Part shown: piece after piece, positions 1 through 9,565 of the stretch | Layout of the letters: every line of letters starts with the position of its first letter | Position numbering within the stretch: position 1 is the first letter of the stretch | Source of the DNA: Couchioplanes caeruleus | Lineage (GTDB): Bacteria; Actinomycetota; Actinomycetes; Mycobacteriales; Micromonosporaceae | Length of the DNA: 64,000 bases | Assembly (NCBI RefSeq): GCF_023499255.1 | Contig: NZ_CP092183.1 | Location: 3,840,501 to 3,904,500, forward strand | Reading direction: 5' to 3' | Program-made: the position numbers and the translations under genes | The notes under the pieces: model-generated | Told to the model about the DNA's origin: nothing | Database searches by the model: none | What the model saw: only the letters and a program-made list of their open reading frames with translations

Positions 1-948
1 AACGGCGAGGCGCACATCCCGCCCGGGCGCAAGGTCCGCTCCAGCGACAACGGCGTGGCCGGCCTGCCCACGCTGCTGTCCAACGCGGAGACGTACTCGC
101 AGCTGGCCATCGCGGCCCGGCTGGGGCCGTGGGAGTACAACGCGGTCGGCATCCCCGAGGAGCCCGGCACGGTCATGCTGACCGTCGGCGGCTCGTCGAC
201 CGCACCCGCCGTCGTCGAGGCGCCCACGGGCACCCCGCTGATGGAGGTGCTGGAGATGTGCGGCGCCGACATCGGCCCGGGCCTGCTGGTCGGCGGTTAC
301 CACGGCAAGTGGATCAGCGCCGAGGCGGCCAAGACCGTGACGATCTCCCGCAAGGGCTTCGCCAAGGTCGGCGGCACGCTGGGCGCCGGCATGCTGATCC
401 CGATCGGCTCGCAGACCTGCCCGCTGGGCGAGGTGGCGCAGGTCGTGCAGTACCTCGCCGGCGAGTCCGCAGGCCAGTGCGGCCCGTGCCGGCTCGGCCT
501 GCCCGACCTGGCCCGCGCGGTGACGCTGGTCGCGCTGGGCGGCAGCGCGCTGGAGAACGTGCGCCAGGCGGCCGGCGTGGTCAAGGGCCGCGGCGCGTGC
601 AGCCACCCCGACGGCACCTCCCGCTTCGCGCTGTCCGCGCTGGAGGTCTTCGCGCGCGACGTCGAGCTGCACGCGAACGGCGAGGGCTGCGGCAAGCAGG
701 TACGCGGGATCCTGCCGCTGCCGTACCACCAGCAGCAGGGTGCCAGGAAGCTCGCGCTGGACTGGTCGCGCTGCGACGGCCACGGCCTCTGCTCGGCGGT
801 CGCGCCCGAGATCATCCGCCTGGACGCCAACGGGTTCCCCGCGTTCCCGCAGACGCCGCTGCCGCCGTGGCTGGAGAACGGCGCCCGCAAGGCCGTGAAC
901 GTGTGCCCGGCCCTGGCCCTGCGGCTGACGGAGGCGGGCAAGAAGTGA
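1..948 (+). CDS. NuoF-like FeS/SLBB protein fused to a ferredoxin domain (5' partial)
   Basis: The reading frame is open from the first base, so the N-terminus lies outside the window; 315 codons are visible. The start of the visible part (GLPTLLSNAET) matches the NADH-binding 51-kDa (NuoF/HoxF) family. An SLBB-like stretch follows, then a Cys motif (GQCGPCR) with a downstream Cys (GRGACSHPDG), typical of the N3-type 4Fe-4S site. The last 75 or so residues form a small ferredoxin (RCDGHGLCS ... NVCPALAL), which is not part of respiratory NuoF. It probably passes electrons between NAD(P)H or flavin and a partner. The next gene starts inside its stop codon (GTGA), so it may supply reductant to the thiol system downstream. 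That link is inference. FMN/NAD binding cannot be checked here. Confidence 0.85.
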   Translation, partial: NGEAHIPPGRKVRSSDNGVAGLPTLLSNAETYSQLAIAARLGPWEYNAVGIPEEPGTVMLTVGGSSTAPAVVEAPTGTPLMEVLEMCGADIGPGLLVGGYHGKWISAEAAKTVTISRKGFAKVGGTLGAGMLIPIGSQTCPLGEVAQVVQYLAGESAGQCGPCRLGLPDLARAVTLVALGGSALENVRQAAGVVKGRGACSHPDGTSRFALSALEVFARDVELHANGEGCGKQVRGILPLPYHQQQGARKLALDWSRCDGHGLCSAVAPEIIRLDANGFPAFPQTPLPPWLENGARKAVNVCPALALRLTEAGKK

Positions 949-1469
949 GGTCCAAGCTCCTGCTCGCGGTGGCGATGGTGGCGGCCCTGGCCGGCTGTGG
1001 CCAGGCCGCACCGGCGGCCCCGGCCCCGGCCGCTGCCCCGGCGCCCGCGGCGGTGCCGGGCGCGGTGCCCGCGTCGCTCGCCTTCACGGGCAGGACCCTG
1101 GACGGCGCCGCGTTCGACGCGGCCACGCTGGCCGGCAAGCCGGCGATCCTGTGGTTCTGGGCGCCGTGGTGTGCCACCTGCGCCAGCGAGGCGATGTCCA
1201 TCGCGGACATCCAGGACGAGTACGGCGACCGCCTCAGCATCCTGGGCATCGCCGGCATGGGCGGTAACAAGGAGATGCACGAGTTCGTGTCGGACCTCGA
1301 GGTCGGCGCGGTACGGCACCTCGACGACAAGCCCGGCGTGATCTGGAAGAAGTTCGGCGTCACCGAGCAGAGCACGTACGTGATCCTCGACCGGTCCGGC
1401 CGGGTGGTGGTCACGAGCTACCTCGACGACCAGCAGCTCACGTCCCGGGTCAAGGCCCTGGTGGCCTGA
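945..1469 (+). CDS. TlpA/DsbE-like thioredoxin-fold lipoprotein
   Basis: A 174-residue secreted redoxin. The GTG start at 945 overlaps the previous stop and begins a short signal sequence with a lipobox (LAGC, Cys near residue 17), then an Ala/Pro-rich linker. The thioredoxin fold carries the active site WCATC, followed by a cis-Pro-region strand (TYVILDRSG). It resembles mycobacterial MPT53/DsbE-type extracytoplasmic thiol oxidoreductases, which likewise sit beside a CcdA-like gene. It should act outside the membrane on protein cysteines. The neighbouring exporter (1473) is the natural electron donor. A longer open frame upstream (from 129) is antiparallel noise of the first gene, because the lipoprotein signal begins only at 945. 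Confidence 0.88.
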   Translation: MRSKLLLAVAMVAALAGCGQAAPAAPAPAAAPAPAAVPGAVPASLAFTGRTLDGAAFDAATLAGKPAILWFWAPWCATCASEAMSIADIQDEYGDRLSILGIAGMGGNKEMHEFVSDLEVGAVRHLDDKPGVIWKKFGVTEQSTYVILDRSGRVVVTSYLDDQQLTSRVKALVA

Positions 1470-1472
1470 GCC

Positions 1473-2339
1473 GTGCGGGCGCCGGTGCTGCTCGCGCTGA
1501 CCGCCGGCATGCTCGGCGCCGTGAACCCGTGCGGGTTCGCGCTGCTGCCGGCGTACCTGTCGGTGCTGGTCGCGGGCGACCGCGGCGGGCCGGAGGGGCC
1601 CCGGGCGAGCGTCGCGGCGGTGGGCCGGGCGCTGCGCTGCACGGCCGCGCTGACCCTCGGGTACGTCGCCGTCTTCGGCACGTTCGGCCTGGTCCTGGCA
1701 CCGCTGGCCGGCCGGCTCGTGCCGCGGCTGCCGTGGCTGACCGTGGTCTTCGGGCTGGCGCTGGCGCTGCTCGGCGGGTGGCTGCTGGCCGGCCGGTCGC
1801 TGCCCGCGCCGGGGCGGGGCCTGCGCGCGCCGCGGCTCACCGGCTCGGCCGCGTCGATGGTGCTGTTCGGTGCGGCGTACGCTGTCGCCTCGCTCGGCTG
1901 TGCGGCCGGGCCGTTCCTGGCGATCGTGGTCTCCAGCCTGCAGGCCGGCTCCCTCGCCGAGGGGCTGGCGCTCTTCGTGAGTTACGCCACGGGGATGGGG
2001 CTGGTCATCGGTGTCACGGCGACGGCGGTGGCGCTGGCGCGGCTCTCCGCAGTGGCGCGGTTGCGCAGGGCGGCCGCCGTGGTGCCCCGGGCGGGCGGTG
2101 CGATCCTCGTGCTCGCCGGAGCGTACGTGGCCTACTACGGATGGTATGAGCTGCGGATTGTCAAGGATGTGAGGACTTCCGGGCAGGATCCTGTGGTGAA
2201 TCTTGCCTCGAATGTCCAGCACGAGTTGAGTGGTCTGGTCGGACGGCTGGGCGCGAGCTGGTTCGGGCTGCTGCTGGCCGTCCTGATGCTGGCAGCGCTC
2301 CTGCTGTCTCGCCGCCGCCGTACCTCAGTGGGGAGTTGA
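1473..2339 (+). CDS. CcdA/DsbD-type thiol-disulfide electron transporter, membrane protein
   Basis: A 288-residue polytopic membrane protein starting at GTG 1473, three bases after the upstream stop. The first helix contains NPCGFALLPAYLS, the hallmark of the CcdA/DsbD transmembrane family. A second conserved Cys lies in SLGCAAGPFLAI. These two are the intramembrane redox pair that moves electrons from cytoplasmic thioredoxin to an extracytoplasmic thioredoxin such as the neighbouring TlpA-like lipoprotein. About seven hydrophobic segments are visible. The C-terminal part from about residue 225 ends in another helix and an Arg-rich tail (LLLSRRRR). Its stop overlaps the start of the next gene, a receptor kinase, so the four genes may be one transcript. 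Confidence 0.9.
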   Translation: MRAPVLLALTAGMLGAVNPCGFALLPAYLSVLVAGDRGGPEGPRASVAAVGRALRCTAALTLGYVAVFGTFGLVLAPLAGRLVPRLPWLTVVFGLALALLGGWLLAGRSLPAPGRGLRAPRLTGSAASMVLFGAAYAVASLGCAAGPFLAIVVSSLQAGSLAEGLALFVSYATGMGLVIGVTATAVALARLSAVARLRRAAAVVPRAGGAILVLAGAYVAYYGWYELRIVKDVRTSGQDPVVNLASNVQHELSGLVGRLGASWFGLLLAVLMLAALLLSRRRRTSVGS

Positions 2340-4165
2340 TCGTGGACACCGCGTACCGCGTGAGTCCACTACGCCGGGACGATCCGGAATGGCTGGGCCA
2401 GTACCGGCTGACCGGCCGGCTCGGATCCGGTGGCATGGGCGTGGTCTACCTCGCCCGCGACCGCGACGGTGCCTACGTGGCGATCAAGCTCGTGCACGCG
2501 ACCCTCGTCAACGACCCCGAGTTCCGCGGCCGTTTCCGCAGCGAGGTCGACCGGGCCCGGCAGGTGCCCTCGTTCTGCACGGCCGAGGTGCTCGACGCCG
2601 ACCTCGACCACTACCCGCCGTACCTCGTGGTCGAGTACGTGGACGGGCCCAGCCTCGCCGAGGTGGTCGAGGACCGCGGGCCGCTGCGGGCCGCCGCGCT
2701 GCACTCGCTCGCCGTCGGCGTGGCCACCGCGCTGACCGGCATCCACGGCGCCGGCGTCATCCACCGCGACCTCAAGCCGGACAACGTGCTGCTGGCCCCC
2801 GGCAGCCCCAAGGTCATCGACTTCGGCATCGCGCGGGCGTTCGAGGCGACCAGCCAGCACACCCGTACGGACCAGATGGTCGGTACGGTCGCGTACATGG
2901 CGCCCGAGCGCTTCTCGTCCGAGCCGGGCACGCCTTTGACCGCCGCCGCGGACGTCTTCGCCTGGGGCTGCGTGGTCGCGTACGCCGGAACCGGCCGGAC
3001 CCCCTTCCACGGCGACTCGCCCCCCGCCACCGCCGCCCGCATCCTCACCCAGCCGCCGCACCTCACCGGCCTGCCGGACTCGCTGCGCGACGTCGTGGAG
3101 CTCACGCTCGCCAAGAACCCCGACGACCGGCCCACCGCGCGGGAGCTGCTCGACATGCTCCTCGGGGACCGGCCGGCACCGCGCCCCGCCCCGCCCCGCC
3201 AGTACGCCCCGGCCGCTGCGCCGACCCCGCCGGTCCGGACCGGTCCGACCGGGCCCACCGGTCCGTTCCGCGACGACCTGCTGGTGGCGGCGGCCGCGGA
3301 CGCCCGCTACGACGGGTACGACCCGGTGCCCGGCCGGCAGGCCCGCGCCCGCCGGCACAAGCTGCTCGCCGCCCTGGCCGTGCTGCTCGTCGTCGCCGGC
3401 CTCACCACGGTCGGGCTGGTGATCAACGCGCAGACGCAGCTGCGCGACTCGTTCGCCGCGACCGCGCCGCCCGACGGGGGAGAAGCCGCCGGGCAAGCGG
3501 AGCCGGCCGTGGAGCCCACCGGCGCCACGGCCCAGCCCGAGGGCACCAGGCCGGCCTCCCCGAAGCCCACCCGCAGCCGCGCGCAGACGCCCGTACCGAT
3601 CGAGCCGGGCGGCGGGGAGCCGATCATCCAGGATCCGCTCCGCGAGCCCGGGCAGTGGCTCGACAGCGAGATCCGCGAGCAGAACGCCCGCTGCTTCACC
3701 GACGGCGTCATGCGCGCCGAGCTGGCGGACCGCGGCACGTTCCGCTGCGCCGGTCCGCGCGAGGTCGTCGAGGACGACTTCGGCGTCGAGGTGACCACGG
3801 CGCTGCAGACCGCCGGCAGCTGCGCGGCCATCTGGTTCCACTGGAGCGACCAGCGCGGCGGCCAGGTGCTGCGGATCTGCCAGGACGACATCTCCGTCGC
3901 CGCCGACACGCCCGGGGACCGTCGGGAGTACGACAGCCTGCAGCTCACCGACCGGATTCCGCTGCAGAAACCCACCCGCGTGCACCTCGTCGTCCGCGAG
4001 GGCGAGGCCGAGGTCTTCCGCGGCGGCCGGTTCGCCGGCGAGATCGACCTGCCGGTCAAGGGCCCGGACCAGGGGGAGATCCAGCTCGGCATCAGCGTCG
4101 ACGCGCTCGACACGGACCCGCCGTACGCGGTGACGTTCGCCGATGTCGACATCCGCTCGCTGTAG
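2336..4165 (+). CDS. Membrane Ser/Thr protein kinase with extracytoplasmic four-Cys domain (paralogue 1)
   Basis: A 609-residue Hanks-type (Pkn) kinase. The TTG start at 2336 overlaps the ccdA-like stop; GTG 2342 in the same frame is an alternative. The kinase domain has the glycine loop (GSGGMG, residue 30), HRDLKPDN (about 143), DFG (about 162) and an APE-type segment (MAPER). A Pro-rich juxtamembrane stretch follows, then one membrane helix at about 342-363. About 245 residues lie outside: a Pro/Thr-rich linker, then a beta-rich domain that looks ConA/LamG-like, with Cys near 453, 471, 496 and 515. The same pattern occurs in the next kinase. It probably phosphorylates cytoplasmic substrates in response to an envelope signal; the ligand is unknown. 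Confidence 0.92.
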   Translation: MIVDTAYRVSPLRRDDPEWLGQYRLTGRLGSGGMGVVYLARDRDGAYVAIKLVHATLVNDPEFRGRFRSEVDRARQVPSFCTAEVLDADLDHYPPYLVVEYVDGPSLAEVVEDRGPLRAAALHSLAVGVATALTGIHGAGVIHRDLKPDNVLLAPGSPKVIDFGIARAFEATSQHTRTDQMVGTVAYMAPERFSSEPGTPLTAAADVFAWGCVVAYAGTGRTPFHGDSPPATAARILTQPPHLTGLPDSLRDVVELTLAKNPDDRPTARELLDMLLGDRPAPRPAPPRQYAPAAAPTPPVRTGPTGPTGPFRDDLLVAAAADARYDGYDPVPGRQARARRHKLLAALAVLLVVAGLTTVGLVINAQTQLRDSFAATAPPDGGEAAGQAEPAVEPTGATAQPEGTRPASPKPTRSRAQTPVPIEPGGGEPIIQDPLREPGQWLDSEIREQNARCFTDGVMRAELADRGTFRCAGPREVVEDDFGVEVTTALQTAGSCAAIWFHWSDQRGGQVLRICQDDISVAADTPGDRREYDSLQLTDRIPLQKPTRVHLVVREGEAEVFRGGRFAGEIDLPVKGPDQGEIQLGISVDALDTDPPYAVTFADVDIRSL

Positions 4166-4323
4166 GGCGGTGGTGTCGGTTGGGCGGCAACCGGCGTACG
4201 GGTCTTCGCAGGCACTGATGTCGCCCGATAGGGTGCCATCCTGACGGGGGAGATGACCCGCGCCCGCACCACGGCGCGGGGACGGGCGGCGAACAGGCCG
4301 CCGGGGGGCGTAGGAGCAGCGGC

Positions 4324-6060
4324 ATGGCGGACGAGCGGACCAGCCCGCTGCGCCCGCGCGACCCGCGCCGGCTCGGGCCGTACGAGCTGCTCGGCCGGCT
4401 CGGCGAGGGCGGCATGGGCACCGTCTACCTGGCGCGCAGCGCCGCCGGGGTGCAGGTCGCCGTCAAGATGGTGCGCGCCGACCTCGCCCCCGACGACGCG
4501 TTCCGGCGCCGCTTCCGCAGCGAGGTCGCCCGGGTCCGGCAGGTGCCGCCGTTCTGCACCGCGGAGATCCTCGACGCCGACCCCGACCACGAGCACCCCT
4601 ACCTCGTCGTCGAGTACGTCGACGGACCCAGCCTCGCCCAGGTCGTCGACGAGCGCGGCCCGCTGACCGCCGCCAACCTGCACAGCGTCGCCATCGGCGT
4701 GGCCACCGCGCTCACCGCCATCCACGGCGCCGGGATCATCCACCGCGACCTGAAACCCCGCAACGTGCTGCTCGCCCCCGGCAGCCCCAAGGTCATCGAC
4801 TTCGGCATCGCGCGGGCCATGGAGCACACCACCGGGCACACGCAGACCGACCAGCTGGTGGGGACGGTCGCGTACATGGCGCCGGAACGCTTCGGCGACG
4901 ACACCTCGGTGCTCACCCCGGCCGCTGACGTGTTCGCCTGGGGCGCCGTCGTCGCGTACGCGGGCAACGGCCGTACCCCCTTCCAGGCCGACTCCCCGCC
5001 GGCGACCGCGGCCCGCATCCTCACCCGGCCGCCGGACCTCGGCGGCCTCAGCGGGTCGCTGCGCGACCTCGTCGCGCACGCCCTCGAGAAGGACCCGGCC
5101 AACCGGCCCACCGCCCGCGAGCTGCTCGACCTGCTGGTCACCGGCCCGCAGGAGACCGGACCGGCCGCGGCGGCGCTGGCACACCAGCCCGGCCTGCGGG
5201 TGGCCGCGGAGGAGGCGCAGGCCGCCACCGGCTACCACACCGGCCGCCAGCTGACCGCGCTCGCGCCGGCCGGCGACCTGGTCGGCTACGACGAGGACTC
5301 GATCGTCACCCAGCCGGTGTCCGTGCCCCCGGCGGGCCCGGCCACCCCGTTCAGCCACGACCCGCACCCGCGCCGCCCCTGGGTCCTGCCCGTCGCGGTC
5401 GCGCTGCTGGTCCTCGCGATCCTCGCGGTGGGCGGCATCGCGGTGACGTTCTGGCCGCGCGGCGGCGACGACCCGGCGGTGCAGACCGACCCCGGCGTTC
5501 CCCCGCTGATGGAGGACTCCCTGCGGCAGCAGCGGCTGTGGAAGGCCTTCTACGACCGCGACGAGCGGGCCGGCTGCTCCTTCTCCGACGGCCTGGTGGT
5601 GCGCCGCGAGACCAAGGGTGTCTACCGCTGCCGCGGCCCGGCCGACGCCGAACCGGCCGACCTGCAGGCCCAGGTCGGGGTCCGGCTGCTGCGCCCGGAC
5701 AGCTGCGCGTCCATCTGGCTGCGCTTCCGCAGCAACCAGGGCTATCAGGTACGCGTCTGCGAACGCAACGTGTACGTCGGCACGCACAAGAACGCGGACA
5801 TCGAGGTCCTCAAGACGTTCCCGCTCGACGACGCCCCGATCGCCGTGGGCGCACCCCCGACGACGATCACCGCCAGCGTCGACGGCACCACCCTCGAGGT
5901 GCTGCGCGACGGCGAACTGGTGGGCACGGTGCCGGTGCAGGACCCCGACATCCAGGGCGGCAGGGTGGCGCTGGGCATCTACACCGAGCAGTACGCGCCG
6001 GTGGACGGGCCGTACGAGGTGGCGTTCACCGACATCAAGATCTGGGGCATCAACCGCTAG
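4324..6060 (+). CDS. Membrane Ser/Thr protein kinase with extracytoplasmic four-Cys domain (paralogue 2)
   Basis: A 578-residue paralogue of the preceding kinase, clearly a tandem duplication: long stretches such as IDFGIARA, the DFG-to-APE segment and PPATAARIL are shared. The glycine loop is GEGGMG (about 27), the catalytic loop HRDLKPRN (about 140), DFG (about 159). One membrane helix lies near 354-377. The outer domain repeats the four-Cys pattern (CSFSDG, YRCRGP, SCASIW, VCERN). The ATG at 4324 begins 158 bp after the first kinase. That gap holds a TAGGGT element (about 4229) that could be a -10 box, so it may have its own promoter. Its stop overlaps the convergent DUF427 gene by four bases. 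Confidence 0.92.
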   Translation: MADERTSPLRPRDPRRLGPYELLGRLGEGGMGTVYLARSAAGVQVAVKMVRADLAPDDAFRRRFRSEVARVRQVPPFCTAEILDADPDHEHPYLVVEYVDGPSLAQVVDERGPLTAANLHSVAIGVATALTAIHGAGIIHRDLKPRNVLLAPGSPKVIDFGIARAMEHTTGHTQTDQLVGTVAYMAPERFGDDTSVLTPAADVFAWGAVVAYAGNGRTPFQADSPPATAARILTRPPDLGGLSGSLRDLVAHALEKDPANRPTARELLDLLVTGPQETGPAAAALAHQPGLRVAAEEAQAATGYHTGRQLTALAPAGDLVGYDEDSIVTQPVSVPPAGPATPFSHDPHPRRPWVLPVAVALLVLAILAVGGIAVTFWPRGGDDPAVQTDPGVPPLMEDSLRQQRLWKAFYDRDERAGCSFSDGLVVRRETKGVYRCRGPADAEPADLQAQVGVRLLRPDSCASIWLRFRSNQGYQVRVCERNVYVGTHKNADIEVLKTFPLDDAPIAVGAPPTTITASVDGTTLEVLRDGELVGTVPVQDPDIQGGRVALGIYTEQYAPVDGPYEVAFTDIKIWGINR

Positions 6061-6761
6061 AACGGCGTCTCGGGCCGCTCCTGGGGCACCCCGTCGACGA
6101 CCAGGTCGACCCGCTCGTTGTAGAAGCAGAGCAGGTCGCGGATCCTCGGCAGCTCCGGCACCGGATCCGGGTAGCTCCACGCCACATCCGGCACGCGAGC
6201 ATGCGACCAGTACCGCGCCTGCCCCTTGTACGGGCACGCGGTGACGGTCTCGCTCGCGGTCAACAGGCCGGTGCGCACGTCGGCGAACGGCAGGTAGTAG
6301 CGGGTCGGCAGGCTCGTCTCGTACAGCAGCACGGGCCGTACGCTGTCGGCGACCTTCTCACCCCCGGCGAACACCTCGACCCGCCGCGACGCCCGTACGG
6401 TGTCGACGCGGTGGTGCGGGTCCCGGGCGTGGACGTGGACCGGCTCGTCCTCCTCGTACCAGTCGAGGCTCTCCCAGGAGAAGGTGACGTGACCCTTGAG
6501 CTCGGCGAACCCGTCCTCGACCGTCGCGGCGCCCTCGGCACGGCGGCCACCGGCCTCGACGGACCAGCCGTTCGGTGTCTCGTCGACCAGCACGCCGGGG
6601 CGGACGTCCTCGAGCGGGACGAAGTAGGTGGGCAAGCCCTGAGGTCCGTACCGGATCAGGAGCTGGGCCCGCGCGCTGTCGGCGACCACCGTGTTGCCGA
6701 GGCGGACGCGGACGCGGCGGGGAGAGGGTTCGACGGACGGCTGCGGCGGTGTCCAGACCAT
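6057..6761 (-). CDS. DUF427 (NTP-like) family protein with two DUF427 repeats
   Basis: A 234-residue cytoplasmic protein. Two related halves are visible, each with an (A/S)-D-S-x-R strand, an L-Y-x-T/P-x-x-Y-(F/Y)-(L/V)-P segment (GLPTYFVPLEDV; LPTRYYLPFADV) and a following D-V-R stretch. The second half carries TACPYKGQARYWS, the DUF427 signature. The biochemical function of the family is unknown. I chose ATG 6761 because the protein similarity begins just after it; the open frame extends upstream to 6845 without family features. It converges on the second kinase with a four-base overlap of stops. Confidence 0.8.
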   Translation of the reverse strand: MVWTPPQPSVEPSPRRVRVRLGNTVVADSARAQLLIRYGPQGLPTYFVPLEDVRPGVLVDETPNGWSVEAGGRRAEGAATVEDGFAELKGHVTFSWESLDWYEEDEPVHVHARDPHHRVDTVRASRRVEVFAGGEKVADSVRPVLLYETSLPTRYYLPFADVRTGLLTASETVTACPYKGQARYWSHARVPDVAWSYPDPVPELPRIRDLLCFYNERVDLVVDGVPQERPETPF

Positions 6762-6824
6762 GAGGTCCGGTCTACACCGGTGCCGGGCCCCGTGGCCAGC
6801 CCTTCTCGGTGTCGCGGGGACGTC

Positions 6825-6856
6825 ACCGGGCGGCCGCGTTGCCACGGCCGCCCGGT
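6825..6856 (-). terminator. Hairpin downstream of tex
   Basis: Perfect 12-bp inverted repeat (ACCGGGCGGCCG at 6825-6836 and its complement at 6845-6856) with an 8-base loop, starting 28 bases after the tex stop on the minus strand. There is no T-run, as is common for GC-rich actinomycete terminators. It also lies just upstream of the DUF427 start on the same strand, so it separates the two units. Confidence 0.6.
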
Positions 6857-6883
6857 TGTGGTCGTTCCATGCGGTTCGGCGGG

Positions 6884-9448
6884 TCAGTCCTTGGTCAGCC
6901 CGGCCCGGCGCAGGGCGTCGGCCATCGCGCCGCCGTTGAAGCTGCCGCCGGACGAGCCCTGCCGCTGCTGGCCGCCGCCCTGACGTGGCTGCCCACCGCG
7001 CCGGTCACCGCCGCCGCGCCGGTCGCCGCCGCCGGCGCCACCGCCCTGCCGGGGCTGGCCGCCCCGCTGGCCGCCGTCACGCCCAGCACCGCCCCGCTGG
7101 CCCCCGTCACCCGCAGTGCCGGCCCGCTGCCCGCCGCCCCGCTGCCCGCCGTCGCGCGCAGCGCCGTCGCGCGGCGTGCCGTCGCGGCCGGCGTCGCGAC
7201 CACCGCGGGCACCGGTGCCGCCGCCCTGGCCGGGACGGTCGGCCCCGCCGCCGGCGCTGCGGCGGTCGCCGCCCTGGCGGGGTTCGTCGGTGAGGCGCAT
7301 CGTCAGCGAGATGCGTTTGCGGGCCTCGTCGACGTCCACGACGCGGACCTTCACCACGTCGCCCGACTTGACCACCTCGCGGGGGTCCTTCACGTACGTG
7401 TTGGACAGCGCCGAGACGTGCACGAGGCCGTCCTGGTGGACGCCGATGTCGACGAACGCGCCGAACGCGGCCACGTTGGTGACCACGCCTTCGAGGACCA
7501 TGCCGGGCTGCAGGTCGGCGATCTTCTCGACGCCCTCGGCGAAGGTGGCGGTGGTGAAGGCGGGGCGGGGGTCGCGGCCCGGCTTCTCGAGCTCCTTGAG
7601 GATGTCGGTGATCGTGGGAAGGCCGACGCTGTCCGTGACGAACTGCTCGGGACGCAGCGCGCGCAGAATCGGGCCGTTGCCCATGGCCGTGCGCAGGTCG
7701 GTGCCGGCCGTGGCGAGGATCGTGCGGACCACCGGGTACGACTCCGGGTGCACGCTGGAGGCGTCGAGCGGGTCCACGCCGTCGGGGATGCGCAGGAAGC
7801 CCGCGCACTGCTCGAACGCCTTGGGGCCGAGCCGGGGAACCTTCTTGATCTCCGAGCGGCTGCGGAACGGGCCGTTGGCGTCGCGGTGCAGCACGATGTT
7901 CTCCGCCAGGCCCGCGCCGATGCCGGAGACCCGGGTGAGCAGGGGAGCAGATGCGGTGTTCACATCCACGCCGACCGCGTTCACGCAGTCCTCCACCACC
8001 GCGTCGAGGGAGCGGGACAGCTTCACCTCGGACAGGTCGTGCTGGTACTGCCCGACGCCGATCGAGCGCGGGTCGATCTTCACCAGCTCGGCGAGCGGGT
8101 CCTGCAGCCGGCGGGCGATGGAGACCGCGCCGCGCAGCGAGACGTCCATTCCGGGCAGTTCCTGCGATGCGTACGCCGAGGCCGAGTACACCGACGCGCC
8201 GGCCTCCGACACCATGACCTTGGTGAGCTTCAGCTCGGGATGCCGCTTGATGAGATCGGCGGCCAGCTTGTCCGTCTCCCGTGACGCCGTGCCGTTGCCG
8301 ATCGCCACCAGGTCGACGTTGTGCTGCTTGGCCAGCTCCGCCAGCGTGTGGATCGACGCGTCCCACTTGTTCTGCGGCACGTGCGGGTAGATGGTCGCGG
8401 TGGCCACGCACTTGCCCGTGGAGTCCACGACGGCGACCTTCACCCCCGTACGGAATCCGGGGTCGAGGCCCATCGTGGTGCGCGTGCCGGCGGGCGCGGC
8501 AAGGAGCAGGTCACGCAGGTTGGCCGCGAAGACCCGCACCGCCTCGTCCTCGGCCGCCTGCCACAGCCGCAGGCGCAGGTCGGCGCCGAGGTGGATGAGG
8601 ATGCGCGTGCGCCACGCCCAGCGCACCGTGTCGGCCAGCCAGCGGTCGCCGGGGCGGCCCTGGTCGGAGATGCCGAAGCGTCCGGCGATGGCGGCCTCGA
8701 AGGACGGCACGTCGGCCTCGTCGGCGGTCGGCTCCATCGTGAGGTCGAGGACCTCCTCCTTCTCCCCGCGGAACATGGCGAGGATCCGGTGCGAGGGCAG
8801 CTTCGTGTACGGCTCGGCGAAGTCGAAGTAGTCGGCGAACTTGGCGCCCTCGGTCTCCCTGCCCTCGCGGACCTTGGCGACCAGCCGGCCCCGCGTCCAC
8901 ATGCGCTCGCGCAGGTCACCGATCAGGTCGGCGTCCTCGGCGAAGCGTTCGATGAGGATGGCGCGCGCCCCGTCCAGCGCCGCCTGGGCGTCCGCCACGC
9001 CCTTGCCGGCGTCGACGTACGCCTCTGCCTCGGCGCGCGGGTCCTTGCCCGGGTCGCCGAGCAGCAGGTCGGCGAGCGGCTCGAGGCCGGCCTCACGGGC
9101 GATCTGCGCCCGGGTCCGCCGCTTGGGTTTGAAGGGCAGGTAGATGTCCTCCAGCCGGGCCTTTGTCTCGGCGGCCATGATCTGGGCCTCGAGCGCCTCG
9201 TCGAGCTTGCCCTGCGACCGGATCGACTCCAGCACGGCGGTGCGCCGCTCCTCGAGCTCGCGCAGGTAGCCGAGCCGTTCCTCGAGGACGCGCAGCTGCT
9301 GGTCGTCGAGGGTGCCGGTCACCTCCTTGCGATACCGGGCGATGAAGGGCACGGTGGCGCCGCCGTCGAGCAGCTCGACGGCCGCGGCCACCTGGCCCTC
9401 GCGGACCCCGAGCTCCTGGGCGATGCGCTGATGGATGGCTGTCGTCAC
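6884..9448 (-). CDS. tex: Tex family S1 RNA-binding protein with long Arg/Gly-rich tail
   Basis: 854 residues from GTG 9448. The order is Tex N-terminal HTH-like region ([34 protein letters not shown]), a YqgF/RuvC-like fold ([18 protein letters not shown]), helix-hairpin-helix region ([17 protein letters not shown]) and a C-terminal S1 domain ([27 protein letters not shown]). The family is a transcription/RNA-associated factor. After the S1 domain there is an unusual tail of about 130 residues made of Gly, Arg, Gln and Asp repeats (RGG/GGQR-like), ending in [13 protein letters not shown]. Such tails are RNA-binding and can drive condensates; that role here is inference. The open frame extends to 9529, but the family homology starts at the GTG. 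Confidence 0.93.
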   Translation of the reverse strand: MTTAIHQRIAQELGVREGQVAAAVELLDGGATVPFIARYRKEVTGTLDDQQLRVLEERLGYLRELEERRTAVLESIRSQGKLDEALEAQIMAAETKARLEDIYLPFKPKRRTRAQIAREAGLEPLADLLLGDPGKDPRAEAEAYVDAGKGVADAQAALDGARAILIERFAEDADLIGDLRERMWTRGRLVAKVREGRETEGAKFADYFDFAEPYTKLPSHRILAMFRGEKEEVLDLTMEPTADEADVPSFEAAIAGRFGISDQGRPGDRWLADTVRWAWRTRILIHLGADLRLRLWQAAEDEAVRVFAANLRDLLLAAPAGTRTTMGLDPGFRTGVKVAVVDSTGKCVATATIYPHVPQNKWDASIHTLAELAKQHNVDLVAIGNGTASRETDKLAADLIKRHPELKLTKVMVSEAGASVYSASAYASQELPGMDVSLRGAVSIARRLQDPLAELVKIDPRSIGVGQYQHDLSEVKLSRSLDAVVEDCVNAVGVDVNTASAPLLTRVSGIGAGLAENIVLHRDANGPFRSRSEIKKVPRLGPKAFEQCAGFLRIPDGVDPLDASSVHPESYPVVRTILATAGTDLRTAMGNGPILRALRPEQFVTDSVGLPTITDILKELEKPGRDPRPAFTTATFAEGVEKIADLQPGMVLEGVVTNVAAFGAFVDIGVHQDGLVHVSALSNTYVKDPREVVKSGDVVKVRVVDVDEARKRISLTMRLTDEPRQGGDRRSAGGGADRPGQGGGTGARGGRDAGRDGTPRDGAARDGGQRGGGQRAGTAGDGGQRGGAGRDGGQRGGQPRQGGGAGGGDRRGGGDRRGGQPRQGGGQQRQGSSGGSFNGGAMADALRRAGLTKD

Positions 9449-9565
9449 GCGGACGATTGTGCCCGTGGGGTCCGACACTTGTCGCGGCACCCCGCGCACG
9501 ACGAGCCGATGATCACCCTCTCCGGGCACGTCGCCGGGTCGCGCTCTCGTGGGAACCGGGAGCCT

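Noticed and set aside
55..948. GTG 55 as the true start of the first gene
   Set aside because: The frame is open to base 1, and the upstream residues (HIPPGRKVRSSDNG) continue the NuoF-like alignment, so the gene is simply cut by the window.
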